In this document: positions 1 to 8,690 of the stretch, piece by piece | Position numbering within the stretch: the first letter of the stretch is position 1 | Layout of the letters: each line of letters opens with the position of its first letter | DNA from: an uncultured Bacteroidaceae bacterium | Lineage (GTDB): Bacteria > Bacteroidota > Bacteroidia > Bacteroidales > Bacteroidaceae | NCBI GenBank assembly: GCA_904502235.1 | Contig: CAJGDP010000005.1 | Location: 16,516-80,515, forward strand | Length of the DNA: 64,000 nucleotides | Reading direction: 5' to 3' | Notes under the pieces: generated by a model | The model's database searches: none | Seen by the model: the letters and a program-made list of their open reading frames with translations, nothing else | What the model was told of the DNA's origin: nothing | Made by a program: the position numbers and the translations under genes

Positions 1-1821
1 GAGGGTGATATAACTACTCAACATAACGACGGTTACGGTGACCCGGCAGTATGTATCGACCGCGAGACAGGACGTGTGTTGCTCATCTGTGTAACAGGTC
101 GCACTGTATGTGGTAGCGCAACACGCGAGAATCCTAACCGTATAGCACGTTTCTACAGCGAGAACGGCGGTGAGACATACCACAGCGCGGTAGAAGGTAA
201 CACTGCTATTTATGACGACATCACCGAGGAGTTCTACGGCTTGTGGGATACCGAGGCTTATAAGAACGGTGATAAAACCAGTCAGGACAAATATACTGCA
301 CAGAGTTTCTTCTTTGGTTCAGGTAGAATATTCCAGAGTTCTAAAATAAAGGTGGGTGATTACTATCGTATCTATGCGGCTCTTTGGAGCAAGGATATGC
401 ATAACCGTGTTGCCTATTCCGATGACTTCGGACTCACATGGCACATCCTTGGTACACGCGAGGATATGCCTTTCCCCGACTTTGGCAATGCAAATGAGCC
501 AAAGTGCGAGGAGTTGCCTAATGGCGATGTTATAATGTCATCACGTAAGCCTCATGGACGTTATTACAATATCTTTACATATAGCGATGTGGAGAACGGT
601 CAGGGCTCTTGGGGAAAAGGATGCGACAGCGATATTCCTGCACCAAGCGATTGGAACGGCACAAACGGTGAGATTACAACATATAAGGTACTTGGTGCCG
701 ATGGCGAAATCCATAACCTTGCACTTCAGTCGTTGCCTCTTGGCTTGAGTGAGTATTCGGGTGATGTCCGTCGCAACGTGGGTTTCTACTTCAAGGATAT
801 CACAAGCAAGTACAGCTATCAGAAGGGTGGCAAAAACGATACAGAAATATTTGCCAAAGGCTGGGAACGCGGCATGTTGGTAAGTACAACTCAAGGTTCG
901 GCTTATAGCACATTTACATTGCAGACCGACGGTCGCATAGGTTTCTTCTACGAGGAGACTCCCGGTGGTTATTCAATGGTATATGTTCCTTTGACAATTT
1001 CGCAGATTACCAATGGCAAGTATGTTAAGATTCTTGGCGATACAGAGGATTTTGCAACAACACCGGTGAATATCACATATGCATACAAGTGTGGTGATGT
1101 AGAGTGGATTACAACCCAAGAGGTCGCTTATGCCGGTGAAGGTTTCCCGGCGGTTCTCTCTGCCGCTTTTGCAAAGACTTCGGGTGCTCCTGCAGGCGTT
1201 GTAACAACTGAGGATGAGGGCAAGACATTCGTTATTGACTGTGAATTGGTGGATATGCCTTTCAAGCCTTCATCTTCTTACGATAAAGCTTGCTGGTATT
1301 CATTGAAGATACGTGATACAAAGGCTGTTTACTATAATGAGTCAACCCAAAAGTATGTATGCTCTGTTGGTACACAGAATGGCGACAATGCTCTATTTGC
1401 TTTCTTTGGTAATCCATTCACCGGTTACAAGATTGTGAACAAGGTGCTTGGCGCAGAAAAAGCTATTGGTGGTAATGTCGCAAATAACGGTCATGTAGCT
1501 GCAGTTGATTTTGAAACAGCACCGTTCTACGTTCTAGAGTATAACAGTGGACGTCTGGTGTTGCGTAATAAGGAGTACTCTTTGGGTTATTTGAACGACA
1601 TTCAGGGAACTTTGGGCTATTGGGTTAATGGCAGTGCTGCAACCGATGCCGGCTCTTCATTGACATTCACATTGGTCGAGGATAATTCAACTGCTATAAC
1701 AGAAGTCGTGTCAGATGAAACTCCTACCAAGAATGGTATCTACGACCTTTATGGTCGCCGCCTTGCAGCTCCTCAGAAGGGTATAAACATCATTAATGGC
1801 AAGAAGGTGTTGATTTATTGA
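1..1821 (+). CDS. Exo-alpha-sialidase (GH33), 5' truncated by window edge
   Basis: The reading frame is open from base 1, so the N-terminus (signal peptide, catalytic Arg region) lies outside; 606 residues are visible. Sialidases hydrolyse terminal sialic acids from host glycans. Seen in the sequence: GYGDPAVCIDRETGRVLL, a typical sialidase blade, followed by Asp-box motifs YSENGGETY, a canonical SDDFGLTW and a later TEDEGKTF. The last ~30 residues (IYDLYGRR then KGINIINGKKVLIY) resemble the C-terminal tails of T9SS-exported proteins of Prevotella-like bacteria, so secretion or surface display is inferred. The segment between the propeller and the tail (roughly the last 200 residues) has no domain I can name. 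A GTG at 76 could be mistaken for the start, but the homologous region continues upstream of it. A strong terminator follows. Confidence 0.85.
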   Translation, partial: EGDITTQHNDGYGDPAVCIDRETGRVLLICVTGRTVCGSATRENPNRIARFYSENGGETYHSAVEGNTAIYDDITEEFYGLWDTEAYKNGDKTSQDKYTAQSFFFGSGRIFQSSKIKVGDYYRIYAALWSKDMHNRVAYSDDFGLTWHILGTREDMPFPDFGNANEPKCEELPNGDVIMSSRKPHGRYYNIFTYSDVENGQGSWGKGCDSDIPAPSDWNGTNGEITTYKVLGADGEIHNLALQSLPLGLSEYSGDVRRNVGFYFKDITSKYSYQKGGKNDTEIFAKGWERGMLVSTTQGSAYSTFTLQTDGRIGFFYEETPGGYSMVYVPLTISQITNGKYVKILGDTEDFATTPVNITYAYKCGDVEWITTQEVAYAGEGFPAVLSAAFAKTSGAPAGVVTTEDEGKTFVIDCELVDMPFKPSSSYDKACWYSLKIRDTKAVYYNESTQKYVCSVGTQNGDNALFAFFGNPFTGYKIVNKVLGAEKAIGGNVANNGHVAAVDFETAPFYVLEYNSGRLVLRNKEYSLGYLNDIQGTLGYWVNGSAATDAGSSLTFTLVEDNSTAITEVVSDETPTKNGIYDLYGRRLAAPQKGINIINGKKVLIY

Positions 1822-1844
1822 TAAAAATGTCTCTTTATATACTT

Positions 1845-1877
1845 GGCGGGTGGCTGTTCGGCTACCCGCCTTTTTTT
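1845..1877 (+). terminator. Rho-independent terminator after sialidase
   Basis: GGCGGGTgGC and GCtACCCGCC form a GC-rich stem around a short TGTTCG loop, followed directly by seven T residues. It lies 24 bases after the sialidase stop. Confidence 0.9.
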
Positions 1878-1942
1878 GTGAAGTGAACATTATTCCTCCT
1901 TGAATGTTCTTTTTTCTGTATCAAACTATAAAAAATGGAATT

Positions 1943-3226
1943 ATGAACAGAAAATTAAGAACTTTATTCTTGTCGGCTTTATTAATGTCGGCAATGGTGC
2001 CTGTTACAGCCCAGCGTTGGATTGAAATCCCCGAGGATGCAACTCCTGTAATCTGTATCAGTGAAACAGTGAACGAGGCTCCCGATGTTGTAGAGATTTT
2101 CCAGAACACCCAGAGCAGTTACTATCACGATGCACGCGCTCCGCGCTTTGTTCTTGTGGATCAGGATGGCAAATGGGGCTTGGGTATCGGTGGATACCTG
2201 CAGGCAAAGGTGGAGTATGACTTTGACCGTGCTGTAGACAATGTGGATTTCCTTCCATCTGCAATTTACGGCAAAGGTGGGCCGGAGAGCCAATTTCAGA
2301 TGGATTTGACCAACTCCACAATCTTTATGAAACTTGTTGGCAACAGTCGTTTGCTGGGCGACTTTGTAGTGTACACATCGGGTAATTGGCGAGGAAGCGG
2401 ATTGGGCTTTCAGCTCCTTAATGCCTATATGGATACCAAGTACTTCAAATTCGGATATGGAGTAGGTTCTTTCATGGATATTGAGGCAGTGCCCACAACT
2501 ATAGATTACGGTGGTCCTTGTGGTATGACATTCTATCGTACAACACAGTTCTTGTTACGATATGGATTCGATTGGGGCTTGTCAATGGGTGTGGCTGTTG
2601 AAAACCCTAATGTCAGTGCGGCTTCCAATGAATTCATAAGCATCAATGCGCAACGTGTTCCCAATGTTCCGGTCTTTCTGCAGTATAACTTAAAGGGAAA
2701 CAGCAATAACCATATACGTCTTGCTGCAATAATGCGCGACATTTATTACACCGATAAGATTACGGGCAAGAATTCCGACAAGGTAGGCTGGGGTGCACAA
2801 GCGAGCCTGCTTGCAACGATAGGTGGTCTTCAGCTCACCGGTCAGTTTACAATAGGCGAGGGTATCGGCTCTCTGGTAAACAATGTCTCAAATATCGGTG
2901 TTGACATTGTTCCCGACCCTCAGACACCCGGAAAGGCCATGCTGCTCCGTAGCGAGAGCTGGTATGCCGGTGCACAATATAACTTTACAAAGGATTTCAT
3001 GATTTCTGCTACATATAGCCAGACTGCGCTCCATTCGCAGAACGGTTATGCAGCATACAACCCCGGTGCTTCACGTAAGGGACAATATGTTGTAGCCAAT
3101 GCTCTCTATAATCTCACAGACAACCTGCAGATTGGTATAGAGTATCTTCATGGTTGGAGAACCAACTTCGATGATACCGTTTCCAATGCCAACCGTATTA
3201 ATCTTTCGGCACGATACGATTTCTAA
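1943..3226 (+). CDS. DcaP-like outer-membrane porin
   Basis: A 427-residue protein. The ATG at 1943 is chosen because MNRKLRTLFLSALLMSAMV..TAQ is a clean signal peptide; an upstream in-frame ATG at 1904 would add 13 residues ahead of it. The mature part has alternating beta-strand character, a GIGGYLQAKVEYDF strand near the N-terminus, a VPTTIDYGGPCG motif typical of DcaP/OprP-like trimeric porins of Bacteroidota, and ends in the aromatic strand INLSARYDF expected of a barrel recognised by BamA. Family members let small, often anionic, solutes cross the outer membrane. The substrate cannot be read from the sequence; the neighbouring phosphate transporter makes phosphate one possibility, but a terminator separates the two genes. 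Confidence 0.75.
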   Translation: MNRKLRTLFLSALLMSAMVPVTAQRWIEIPEDATPVICISETVNEAPDVVEIFQNTQSSYYHDARAPRFVLVDQDGKWGLGIGGYLQAKVEYDFDRAVDNVDFLPSAIYGKGGPESQFQMDLTNSTIFMKLVGNSRLLGDFVVYTSGNWRGSGLGFQLLNAYMDTKYFKFGYGVGSFMDIEAVPTTIDYGGPCGMTFYRTTQFLLRYGFDWGLSMGVAVENPNVSAASNEFISINAQRVPNVPVFLQYNLKGNSNNHIRLAAIMRDIYYTDKITGKNSDKVGWGAQASLLATIGGLQLTGQFTIGEGIGSLVNNVSNIGVDIVPDPQTPGKAMLLRSESWYAGAQYNFTKDFMISATYSQTALHSQNGYAAYNPGASRKGQYVVANALYNLTDNLQIGIEYLHGWRTNFDDTVSNANRINLSARYDF

Positions 3227-3250
3227 AAACATTGTCCGATAATTATGCTT

Positions 3251-3284
3251 GGGCGTACTTTTTTTGAGTGCGCCCTAATTTTTA
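3251..3284 (+). terminator. Terminator after porin gene
   Basis: GGGCGTAC and GAGTGCGCCC pair (one mismatch) around a T-rich loop, followed by TAATTTTTAT. It sits 25 bases after the porin stop. Confidence 0.75.
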
Positions 3285-3297
3285 TATGCCAAGATAT

Positions 3298-3327
3298 TTT
3301 GCATTTTAAAATGAATGTATATTTTTG
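3298..3327 (+). promoter_or_regulatory. Promoter for phosphate transporter
   Basis: TTTG at 3298-3301 and TATTTTTG at 3320-3327 match the Bacteroidota -33 and -7 elements (TAnnTTTG), with 18 bases between. The start codon is about 65 bases downstream. Confidence 0.55.
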
Positions 3328-3392
3328 TAACAGTTTCGCAATATTTCATAATGTTGCGGTAGTTTGGAATGTAAAATAACAAATTATATTTT

Positions 3393-5726
3393 ATGGATTT
3401 CTTGAATGGCATAGTTTCCTATGTTGGAAATTTGAGTTCTGTAGAACTCTGCTATTTGTTTGTGGTGGCATTCATGTTTACGTTGGCAATCATTGACCTT
3501 ACGGTCGGTGTGAGCAACGATGCCGTGAATTTCCTGAGTGCCGCAGTCGGTTCAAAAGCAGCAAAAATCAAGCATGTGCTTATTGTGGCAGCGGTAGGTG
3601 TCTTTGTAGGTGCATCGTTCAGCGGTGGTATGATGGATGTGGCGCGTCATGGTATCTTCGACCCGCGTTTCTTCTCTTTCGAGAGTGTGATGTGCATCTA
3701 CCTTGCTGTGGTAATCAGTGACGTGTTCCTGCTCGACCTTTTCAACTCTCTTGGCTTGCCAACATCAACAACCGTTTCCATGGTATTTGAGTTGCTTGGT
3801 GCATCGTTCGTAACAGCCCTTATCAGCTCGGGCGGCGAGGGATTGAGCCATTTGAATACCGACAGGGCTCTGACAATTATCATATCTATATTCTTATCTG
3901 TGGCTATAGCATTCGTGTTCGGTCTTATAGTACAGTGGATTTCACGTCTGGTATTCACATTCCACTACCGCAAGCATCTTGGTCGCAAGATTGGTATCTA
4001 TGGCGGTATCGCTTCAACAGCAATTATATATTTCATGCTCATCAAGGGTCTCAAGGGTAGTGCCTTGAAAGGTATGTTGCCTATCGCTGTGAGTAACCTG
4101 ATGTTCGAAGAGACAACAAAATTCCTGTTGATTGCATTCGTGGTGCTTACAGTTCTTATGCAGATATTGCATTTGTGTAAGGTGAATGTGCTGAAGATTG
4201 TTGTGCTTATGGGTACATTCTCTCTTGCAATGGCATTTGCGGGTAACGACCTTGTAAACTTCATCGGTGTGACACTTGCCGGTCTTGAGTCGTTCCGTGA
4301 TTTGGTTGCCAACGGTGCAGGTATCGGTGTCGAAGAGTTTAAGATGACCTCTTTGGCTGCTGTTGAAAATGGCGGTAGTGTCTCAAGCACTCCTGTTGCA
4401 TTCCTTATCGGTGCAGGTGCTGTTATGGTGTATGCTCTGTTCACAAGCAAGAAGGCACGCAAGGTGTTGCAGACTTCAATCGACCTTTCAAGCCAGCAGG
4501 ACGAAGGTAACGAGATGTTCGGTACATCATCAATTGCCCGTAATATGGTACGTGCGGTATCCAAGGTTGTTGATGCCGTTCAGCGTAACACACCGGTTAG
4601 TGTAAAGAAGTGGGTCGGCAAGCGTTTTGCTCCGCTCGAAGAACGTGAGGATGTGGCGTTTGACCTTGTGCGTGCATCGGTAAATCTTGTACTTGCAGGT
4701 TTGCTCATCGCTTTGGGTACTTCATTGAAATTGCCTCTCTCAACAACATATGTTACATTTATGGTGGGTATGGGTTCTTCACTTGCCGACCGTGCTTGGG
4801 GACGTGAGAGTGCCGTTTATCGCGTAACAGGTGTTGTTTCAGTTGTGGGTGGCTGGTTCATTACAGCCGGAGCCGCATTCATCATCGCGGCACTTGTATC
4901 TACAATAATGAACTACGGAGGTATTGTTGCAATGTATATAATGATTGCACTTGTCATATATCTGCTTATCCGTAGTCATGTGGCTTACAACAAGAAGAAG
5001 AGCGAGGAGAAGGTCGACGAGAAGATGATTGTCATCTTGAAGTCTGATAATCAGGATGAGGTCTGGGAGAATCTTGTATCTCACACAGCCGATACCTTGA
5101 CACATACGCTTACTTTCTCTGCCGATACATATAAGAAGATGTTCGATGCCTTCTCAAAGGATTCTCTTCGTCCGTTGAAGAGTTCTTTGATAAAGGTTGT
5201 TGAGGAAAAGGCTTTCATGAAGAAGGAACGTCGTGCCGAGACACGCGGTTTGCAGCGTCTGGAACAGAATATGGCATTTGAACGCAGTACATGGTATCAC
5301 CTATGTACAAACAGCTGTCAGCAGATGCTCAATACCTTGATACGTATCGGTGAACCTATGAAGGAGCATGCCGAGAACAGTTTCAATCCGCTGTCGAAGC
5401 AGTATGTAGATGAATTCACTCCATTCTGCAGTAATATTTATGAGGTTCTGAAGGATATCAATGATATATTGGCAACAGGTGATTTCACAAAGGCCGATGA
5501 GGTGTCTTCCCGTGCAAAGGATCTCAAGCACGAACTTGCTACATTGCGTAAGGCTCAGACAATGCGTCTACATCAGAGCCAGGGCAGTCTCCGTGTCGAT
5601 TTCGTATATCTGAACCTTATTCAGGAATCACATGAGTTGCTCAGTGAGGTACGTAACCTCTTGCGTGGTAGCAGAAAACTGTTTGCTCCGGCAACAAATG
5701 AGCCCCCTGTTGCAAAAGAAGATTGA
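3393..5726 (+). CDS. PiT-family inorganic phosphate transporter with C-terminal PhoU-like domain
   Basis: A 777-residue inner-membrane transporter. PiT proteins carry phosphate with a cation. The two inverted signature halves are visible: GVSNDAVNFLSAAVGSKA near residue 36 and AFAGNDLVNFIGV near residue 280, together with GLPTSTTVSMVF and LPLSTTYVTF re-entrant motifs. About ten hydrophobic segments run to about residue 545. After a charged linker, residues ~550-777 are predominantly helical and hydrophilic with PhoU-like character (several long amphipathic helices), which is usual for the long Bacteroidales PiT proteins and probably couples transport to cytoplasmic phosphate status. The gene stands alone between its own promoter and terminator. 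Confidence 0.9.
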   Translation: MDFLNGIVSYVGNLSSVELCYLFVVAFMFTLAIIDLTVGVSNDAVNFLSAAVGSKAAKIKHVLIVAAVGVFVGASFSGGMMDVARHGIFDPRFFSFESVMCIYLAVVISDVFLLDLFNSLGLPTSTTVSMVFELLGASFVTALISSGGEGLSHLNTDRALTIIISIFLSVAIAFVFGLIVQWISRLVFTFHYRKHLGRKIGIYGGIASTAIIYFMLIKGLKGSALKGMLPIAVSNLMFEETTKFLLIAFVVLTVLMQILHLCKVNVLKIVVLMGTFSLAMAFAGNDLVNFIGVTLAGLESFRDLVANGAGIGVEEFKMTSLAAVENGGSVSSTPVAFLIGAGAVMVYALFTSKKARKVLQTSIDLSSQQDEGNEMFGTSSIARNMVRAVSKVVDAVQRNTPVSVKKWVGKRFAPLEEREDVAFDLVRASVNLVLAGLLIALGTSLKLPLSTTYVTFMVGMGSSLADRAWGRESAVYRVTGVVSVVGGWFITAGAAFIIAALVSTIMNYGGIVAMYIMIALVIYLLIRSHVAYNKKKSEEKVDEKMIVILKSDNQDEVWENLVSHTADTLTHTLTFSADTYKKMFDAFSKDSLRPLKSSLIKVVEEKAFMKKERRAETRGLQRLEQNMAFERSTWYHLCTNSCQQMLNTLIRIGEPMKEHAENSFNPLSKQYVDEFTPFCSNIYEVLKDINDILATGDFTKADEVSSRAKDLKHELATLRKAQTMRLHQSQGSLRVDFVYLNLIQESHELLSEVRNLLRGSRKLFAPATNEPPVAKED

Positions 5727-5746
5727 TTTTATGTGATATAATTACC

Positions 5747-5800
5747 AATGTCGGCATGGGCGGTTCTTGAGGGATTGTACTTATGCCGACATTTTTGTTT
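5747..5800 (+). terminator. Long-loop terminator after phosphate transporter
   Basis: AATGTCGGCAT at 5747-5757 pairs perfectly with ATGCCGACATT at 5783-5793 across a 25-base loop, followed by TTTGTTT. It ends just before the endonuclease IV start. Confidence 0.75.
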
Positions 5801-5819
5801 AATAAAAAAGTATTCTGAT

Positions 5820-6653
5820 ATGAAATATATTGGTGCACATGTATCGGCAAGCGGTGGTGTGGAGAATGCACCGCTAAATGCCAAAGAGATAGGGGCAAAT
5901 GCTTTTGCTCTCTTTACAAAGAATCAGCGTCAGTGGGTATCTGCCCCTTTGACAGCAAAAAGTATAGCACAGTTCAAGGAAAACTGCGAAAACGGAGGCT
6001 TTGATGCTTCGTTCATAATGCCACACGACAGCTATCTCATCAATCTTGGCAATCCCGACGAGGAGGCTATACAAAAGTCGCGTGCGGCATTCATCGACGA
6101 GATGCAGCGTTGCGAGCAGTTGGGTTTGAAGATGCTTAACTTCCATCCGGGAAGCCACTTGAATAAAATCTCCATAGAACAGTGTCTCGACGAGATTGCC
6201 GCAAACATCAATCTTGCCCTCTCAAAGACAAACGGTGTAACGGCTATAATAGAAAACACAGCAGGACAGGGCAGCAACGTTGGTAACAGATTCGAGGAGA
6301 TACGTTATATCATCGACCGCGTTGAGGACAAGAGCAGAGTGGGTGTCTGTATAGATACTTGCCATACATATTCTGCAGGTTACGATATAGTAGGTGATTA
6401 TGATGGCGTGTTTGCCGAGTTTGAGCGTGTGATAGGCTTGGAGTATCTTAAGGGTATTCACTTGAACGATACAAAGAAACCTCTTGGTTCACGTGTTGAC
6501 AGGCACGAAAGTATAGGGCTTGGATTGCTCGGAATGGATTTCTTCAAACGCTTTATGCAGGATGCCCGTTTCGACAATATGCCCATTGTTCTTGAAACAC
6601 CCGATGAAAGTCGCTGGGCAGAGGAAATTGCCCTTTTGCGAAGCTTTGAATAA
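5820..6653 (+). CDS. nfo: Endonuclease IV (AP endonuclease)
   Basis: A 277-residue zinc enzyme that cleaves the DNA backbone 5' of abasic sites in base-excision repair. The start at 5820 gives MKYIGAHVSASGGVENA, the canonical N-terminus; the frame is open upstream to 5748 but that part lies in the preceding terminator. Metal-ligand motifs of the TIM barrel are visible: FHPGSH, IENTAGQG, CIDTCHTYSAGYD, HLNDTKKPLGSRVDRHESIG and a terminal VLETPDE. Length and motifs fit the family fully. The next gene is preceded by a terminator and a new promoter, so this is probably monocistronic. Confidence 0.95.
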   Translation: MKYIGAHVSASGGVENAPLNAKEIGANAFALFTKNQRQWVSAPLTAKSIAQFKENCENGGFDASFIMPHDSYLINLGNPDEEAIQKSRAAFIDEMQRCEQLGLKMLNFHPGSHLNKISIEQCLDEIAANINLALSKTNGVTAIIENTAGQGSNVGNRFEEIRYIIDRVEDKSRVGVCIDTCHTYSAGYDIVGDYDGVFAEFERVIGLEYLKGIHLNDTKKPLGSRVDRHESIGLGLLGMDFFKRFMQDARFDNMPIVLETPDESRWAEEIALLRSFE

Positions 6654-6659
6654 CAGATT

Positions 6660-6693
6660 TATGGGGTATGCAATTTGCGTACCCCATAATTTT
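6660..6693 (+). terminator. Terminator after nfo
   Basis: TATGGGGTA (6660-6668) pairs perfectly with TACCCCATA (6680-6688), followed by ATTTTG. The loop also contains the -33 TTTG of the next promoter. Confidence 0.8.
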
Positions 6694-6705
6694 GCTGTAC
6701 TTTTG
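6674..6705 (+). promoter_or_regulatory. Promoter of queuosine-precursor transporter / radical-SAM pair
   Basis: TTTG at 6674-6677 and TACTTTTG at 6698-6705 with a 20-base spacer match the Bacteroidota promoter consensus closely. The predicted start of transcription leaves a leader of only about 18 bases, too short for a riboswitch. Confidence 0.7.
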
Positions 6706-6729
6706 TGCAGAAACTTTAAAAAACATCTT

Positions 6730-7413
6730 ATGGACAAGGTATCGGAAAACCCTTTCAAAAACCGAGCATACGGCGAAATGCCGTTAATGGTGGTATCTAC
6801 ACTCTTCGTTACGCTATATCTCGTTTCCAACGTGATGGCGGTAAAAGTAATCAGTTTTTTTGATATTCTCTGTTTCGATGCAGGGACAATCACTTTTCCC
6901 TTTGCTTATATGCTCGGCGATGTACTTACCGAGATTTGGGGCTATCGCACTGCGCGTAAGGTAATTTGGATGACATTCATCTGTAACATAATTATGGTTG
7001 TGTGTACACAGATTGGTGTGTGGTTGCCGTCGGTAGATTATCTCGACACAACGGCAACAGCCTACAACAGTATATTCACATACGTGCCACGAATTGTACT
7101 TGGCTCGTTGGTGGGATTCCTTATGGGGGAACTCTCCAATGCATGGCTTATGGAGTGCATAAAGGCGAGAACAAACGGCCGTTTCCTTTGGATACGCACA
7201 ATAGGCAGTTCGGTTGTGGGTTATCTGTTCGATACATTGCCCTTTGTGCTTATAGCTTTTGCCGGTGTTTTGACCGTAAAGGATATCCTGCAGATGATGG
7301 CTGTGCAATATTTCATGAAATTGGGAATAGAGGTGTTCTTTGGAACCCCAATGGCATATTCTGTAATTGTATTGCTGAAACGCAAGGTTCTAAATATGCG
7401 CCATAATGGATAG
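6730..7413 (+). CDS. Queuosine precursor transporter (YhhQ/VUT family)
   Basis: A 227-residue membrane protein with about six hydrophobic helices. The ATG at 6730 gives MDKVSENPFKNRAYGEMP; the longer open frame upstream runs back through nfo and is discarded. Family features seen: LFVTLYLVSNVMAVKVI in helix 1, FPFAYMLGDVLTEIWGYRTARKVIW between helices 2 and 3, and GSLVGFLMGELSNAWLM. YhhQ proteins import preQ0/preQ1 (in Chlamydia, queuine) for the queuosine modification of tRNA. The stop overlaps the start of the next gene by 8 bases, so the two are translationally coupled. Confidence 0.88.
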   Translation: MDKVSENPFKNRAYGEMPLMVVSTLFVTLYLVSNVMAVKVISFFDILCFDAGTITFPFAYMLGDVLTEIWGYRTARKVIWMTFICNIIMVVCTQIGVWLPSVDYLDTTATAYNSIFTYVPRIVLGSLVGFLMGELSNAWLMECIKARTNGRFLWIRTIGSSVVGYLFDTLPFVLIAFAGVLTVKDILQMMAVQYFMKLGIEVFFGTPMAYSVIVLLKRKVLNMRHNG

Positions 7414-8089
7414 ATATTCCGTAATACACACCAAATTGCCACGCGAATTTGTCCTGTTACAAGGCAAGGGATGCCATTGGGGTAAATGTACCTTCTGTAA
7501 CTATCATCTTGATACCGGCGATAATCCATTTGCAGTGAACAGACCTGTGCTCGAACAGGTTACAGGCTTGTACGGAGTGCTCGATGTGATAAATTCCGGT
7601 TCTGCAATGGAACTCGATGAGGCTACTGTCAATCTAGTTAAAAAAGTGGTACGTGAAAAGAATATACACACCTTGTGGTTCGAAGCACACTTTATGTATC
7701 GCAACAAACTTGCCTCTTTTGCAGAGCAGTTCGCCCCGATAACAGTGAAGTTCCGTTGTGGGGTAGAGAGTTTTTCACCTGAGCAACGGAACCGTTGGAA
7801 TAAAGGTATTCCCTTGTGGGTTACTGCAGAAGAAGTGGCAAAGTATTTCAAAGGTATATGTCTGCTTTGTTGCACCGATGACGATTCGCGTGAGCGTATT
7901 CTCTCGGATATAAATACTGCAAAAAAGCACTTTGAGTATTTCAGTGTGAATCTGTTCTGTAATAACGGTACATCGGTTAAGCGCAACAATGCTCTTGTAG
8001 AATGGTTCAAGAGCGATGTATATCCTGCAATAAAAGATGATTCTGCAATAGAGGTACTTATTGATAACACCGATTTGGGTGTCGGTTAA
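7406..8089 (+). CDS. Small radical-SAM protein, candidate queuine lyase-like (QueL-like)
   Basis: A 227-residue protein overlapping the queuosine-precursor transporter by 8 bases. Cysteines C23, C28 and C31 in GCHWGKCTFCNYH form a CX4CX2C cluster, where the textbook radical-SAM spacing is CX3CX2C; F30 precedes the last Cys as in the family. VLDVINSGSAMELDE and VKFRCGVESFSPEQRNRWNKG fit the core barrel strands (GG/S and GxE-like motifs). The protein lacks any accessory domain. Known: a small radical-SAM subgroup in gut bacteria (QueL) converts queuine to preQ1. Inference: coupling to a YhhQ-type transporter suggests a similar salvage role here. It could equally be another uncharacterised radical-SAM enzyme acting on an imported deazapurine. 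Confidence 0.6.
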   Translation: MDRYSVIHTKLPREFVLLQGKGCHWGKCTFCNYHLDTGDNPFAVNRPVLEQVTGLYGVLDVINSGSAMELDEATVNLVKKVVREKNIHTLWFEAHFMYRNKLASFAEQFAPITVKFRCGVESFSPEQRNRWNKGIPLWVTAEEVAKYFKGICLLCCTDDDSRERILSDINTAKKHFEYFSVNLFCNNGTSVKRNNALVEWFKSDVYPAIKDDSAIEVLIDNTDLGVG

Positions 8090-8279
8090 GCCTTTTTTTT
8101 TGTTAAAATTAATTAATGGGAAAAATATTTTTCACAATATTGAATGTTTTCTTCCAAAATAATATTTTCTTTGAAAAAGAATGTATCAAACGTTGCATTG
8201 CGTTCTTTGAACATAACCGCTTTCTGACTTGTTTATGAAAATAGTTAGCCTTTTTATAAACAATAAAAACAGAACAATT

Positions 8280-8654
8280 ATGGCAGCAAAATTTTATAAG
8301 TGCCCTCATTGCGGTAATGTGATAACAAAAATGGTTGATTCCGGAGTACCCGTAGTATGTTGCGGAAAACCAATGGAAGAACTTGTGGCAAACACGGTGG
8401 ATGCTAGTGTGGAAAAGCATGTCCCGCACGTAACGCATACATCCAATGGAATGTTTAAAATAGAGATAGGAAGCGTGCATCACCCGATGACTGCAGAGCA
8501 TCATATAGACTTTATATATGTCGAGACAGAAAAAGGTGGTATCACGGTTAACCTGAATGATGAGCCGGTAGCAGAGGTGTGCGTATGCAAGGACAAGCCT
8601 GTAGCTGTCTATGAATACTGCAATCTGCATGGTTTGTGGAAAAAGGAATTATAA
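8280..8654 (+). CDS. Superoxide reductase (desulfoferrodoxin)
   Basis: A 124-residue cytoplasmic protein that reduces superoxide to peroxide without forming oxygen. The ATG at 8280 gives MAAKFYKCPHCGN. The N-terminal desulforedoxin-like Fe(Cys)4 site is complete: C8, C11, C27 and C28 (VVCCGKPM). The catalytic iron site is also complete: E45-K46-H47, H68 (HHPM), H74, C114 and H117 (YEYCNLHGLW). This is therefore a two-iron (class I type) enzyme. Electrons usually come from rubredoxin-like proteins, and peroxide is removed by rubrerythrin, which is the next gene 36 bases downstream. The 190 bases upstream are AT-rich; I could not place a convincing promoter in them. Confidence 0.95.
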   Translation: MAAKFYKCPHCGNVITKMVDSGVPVVCCGKPMEELVANTVDASVEKHVPHVTHTSNGMFKIEIGSVHHPMTAEHHIDFIYVETEKGGITVNLNDEPVAEVCVCKDKPVAVYEYCNLHGLWKKEL

Positions 8655-8690
8655 TAAAAAGAATAAATAACTGACTAAAAAATTATTATT

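Noticed and set aside
6654..6729. Possible preQ1 riboswitch before the queuosine transporter
   Set aside because: The hairpin here is the nfo terminator; after the predicted transcription start only about 18 bases of leader remain.
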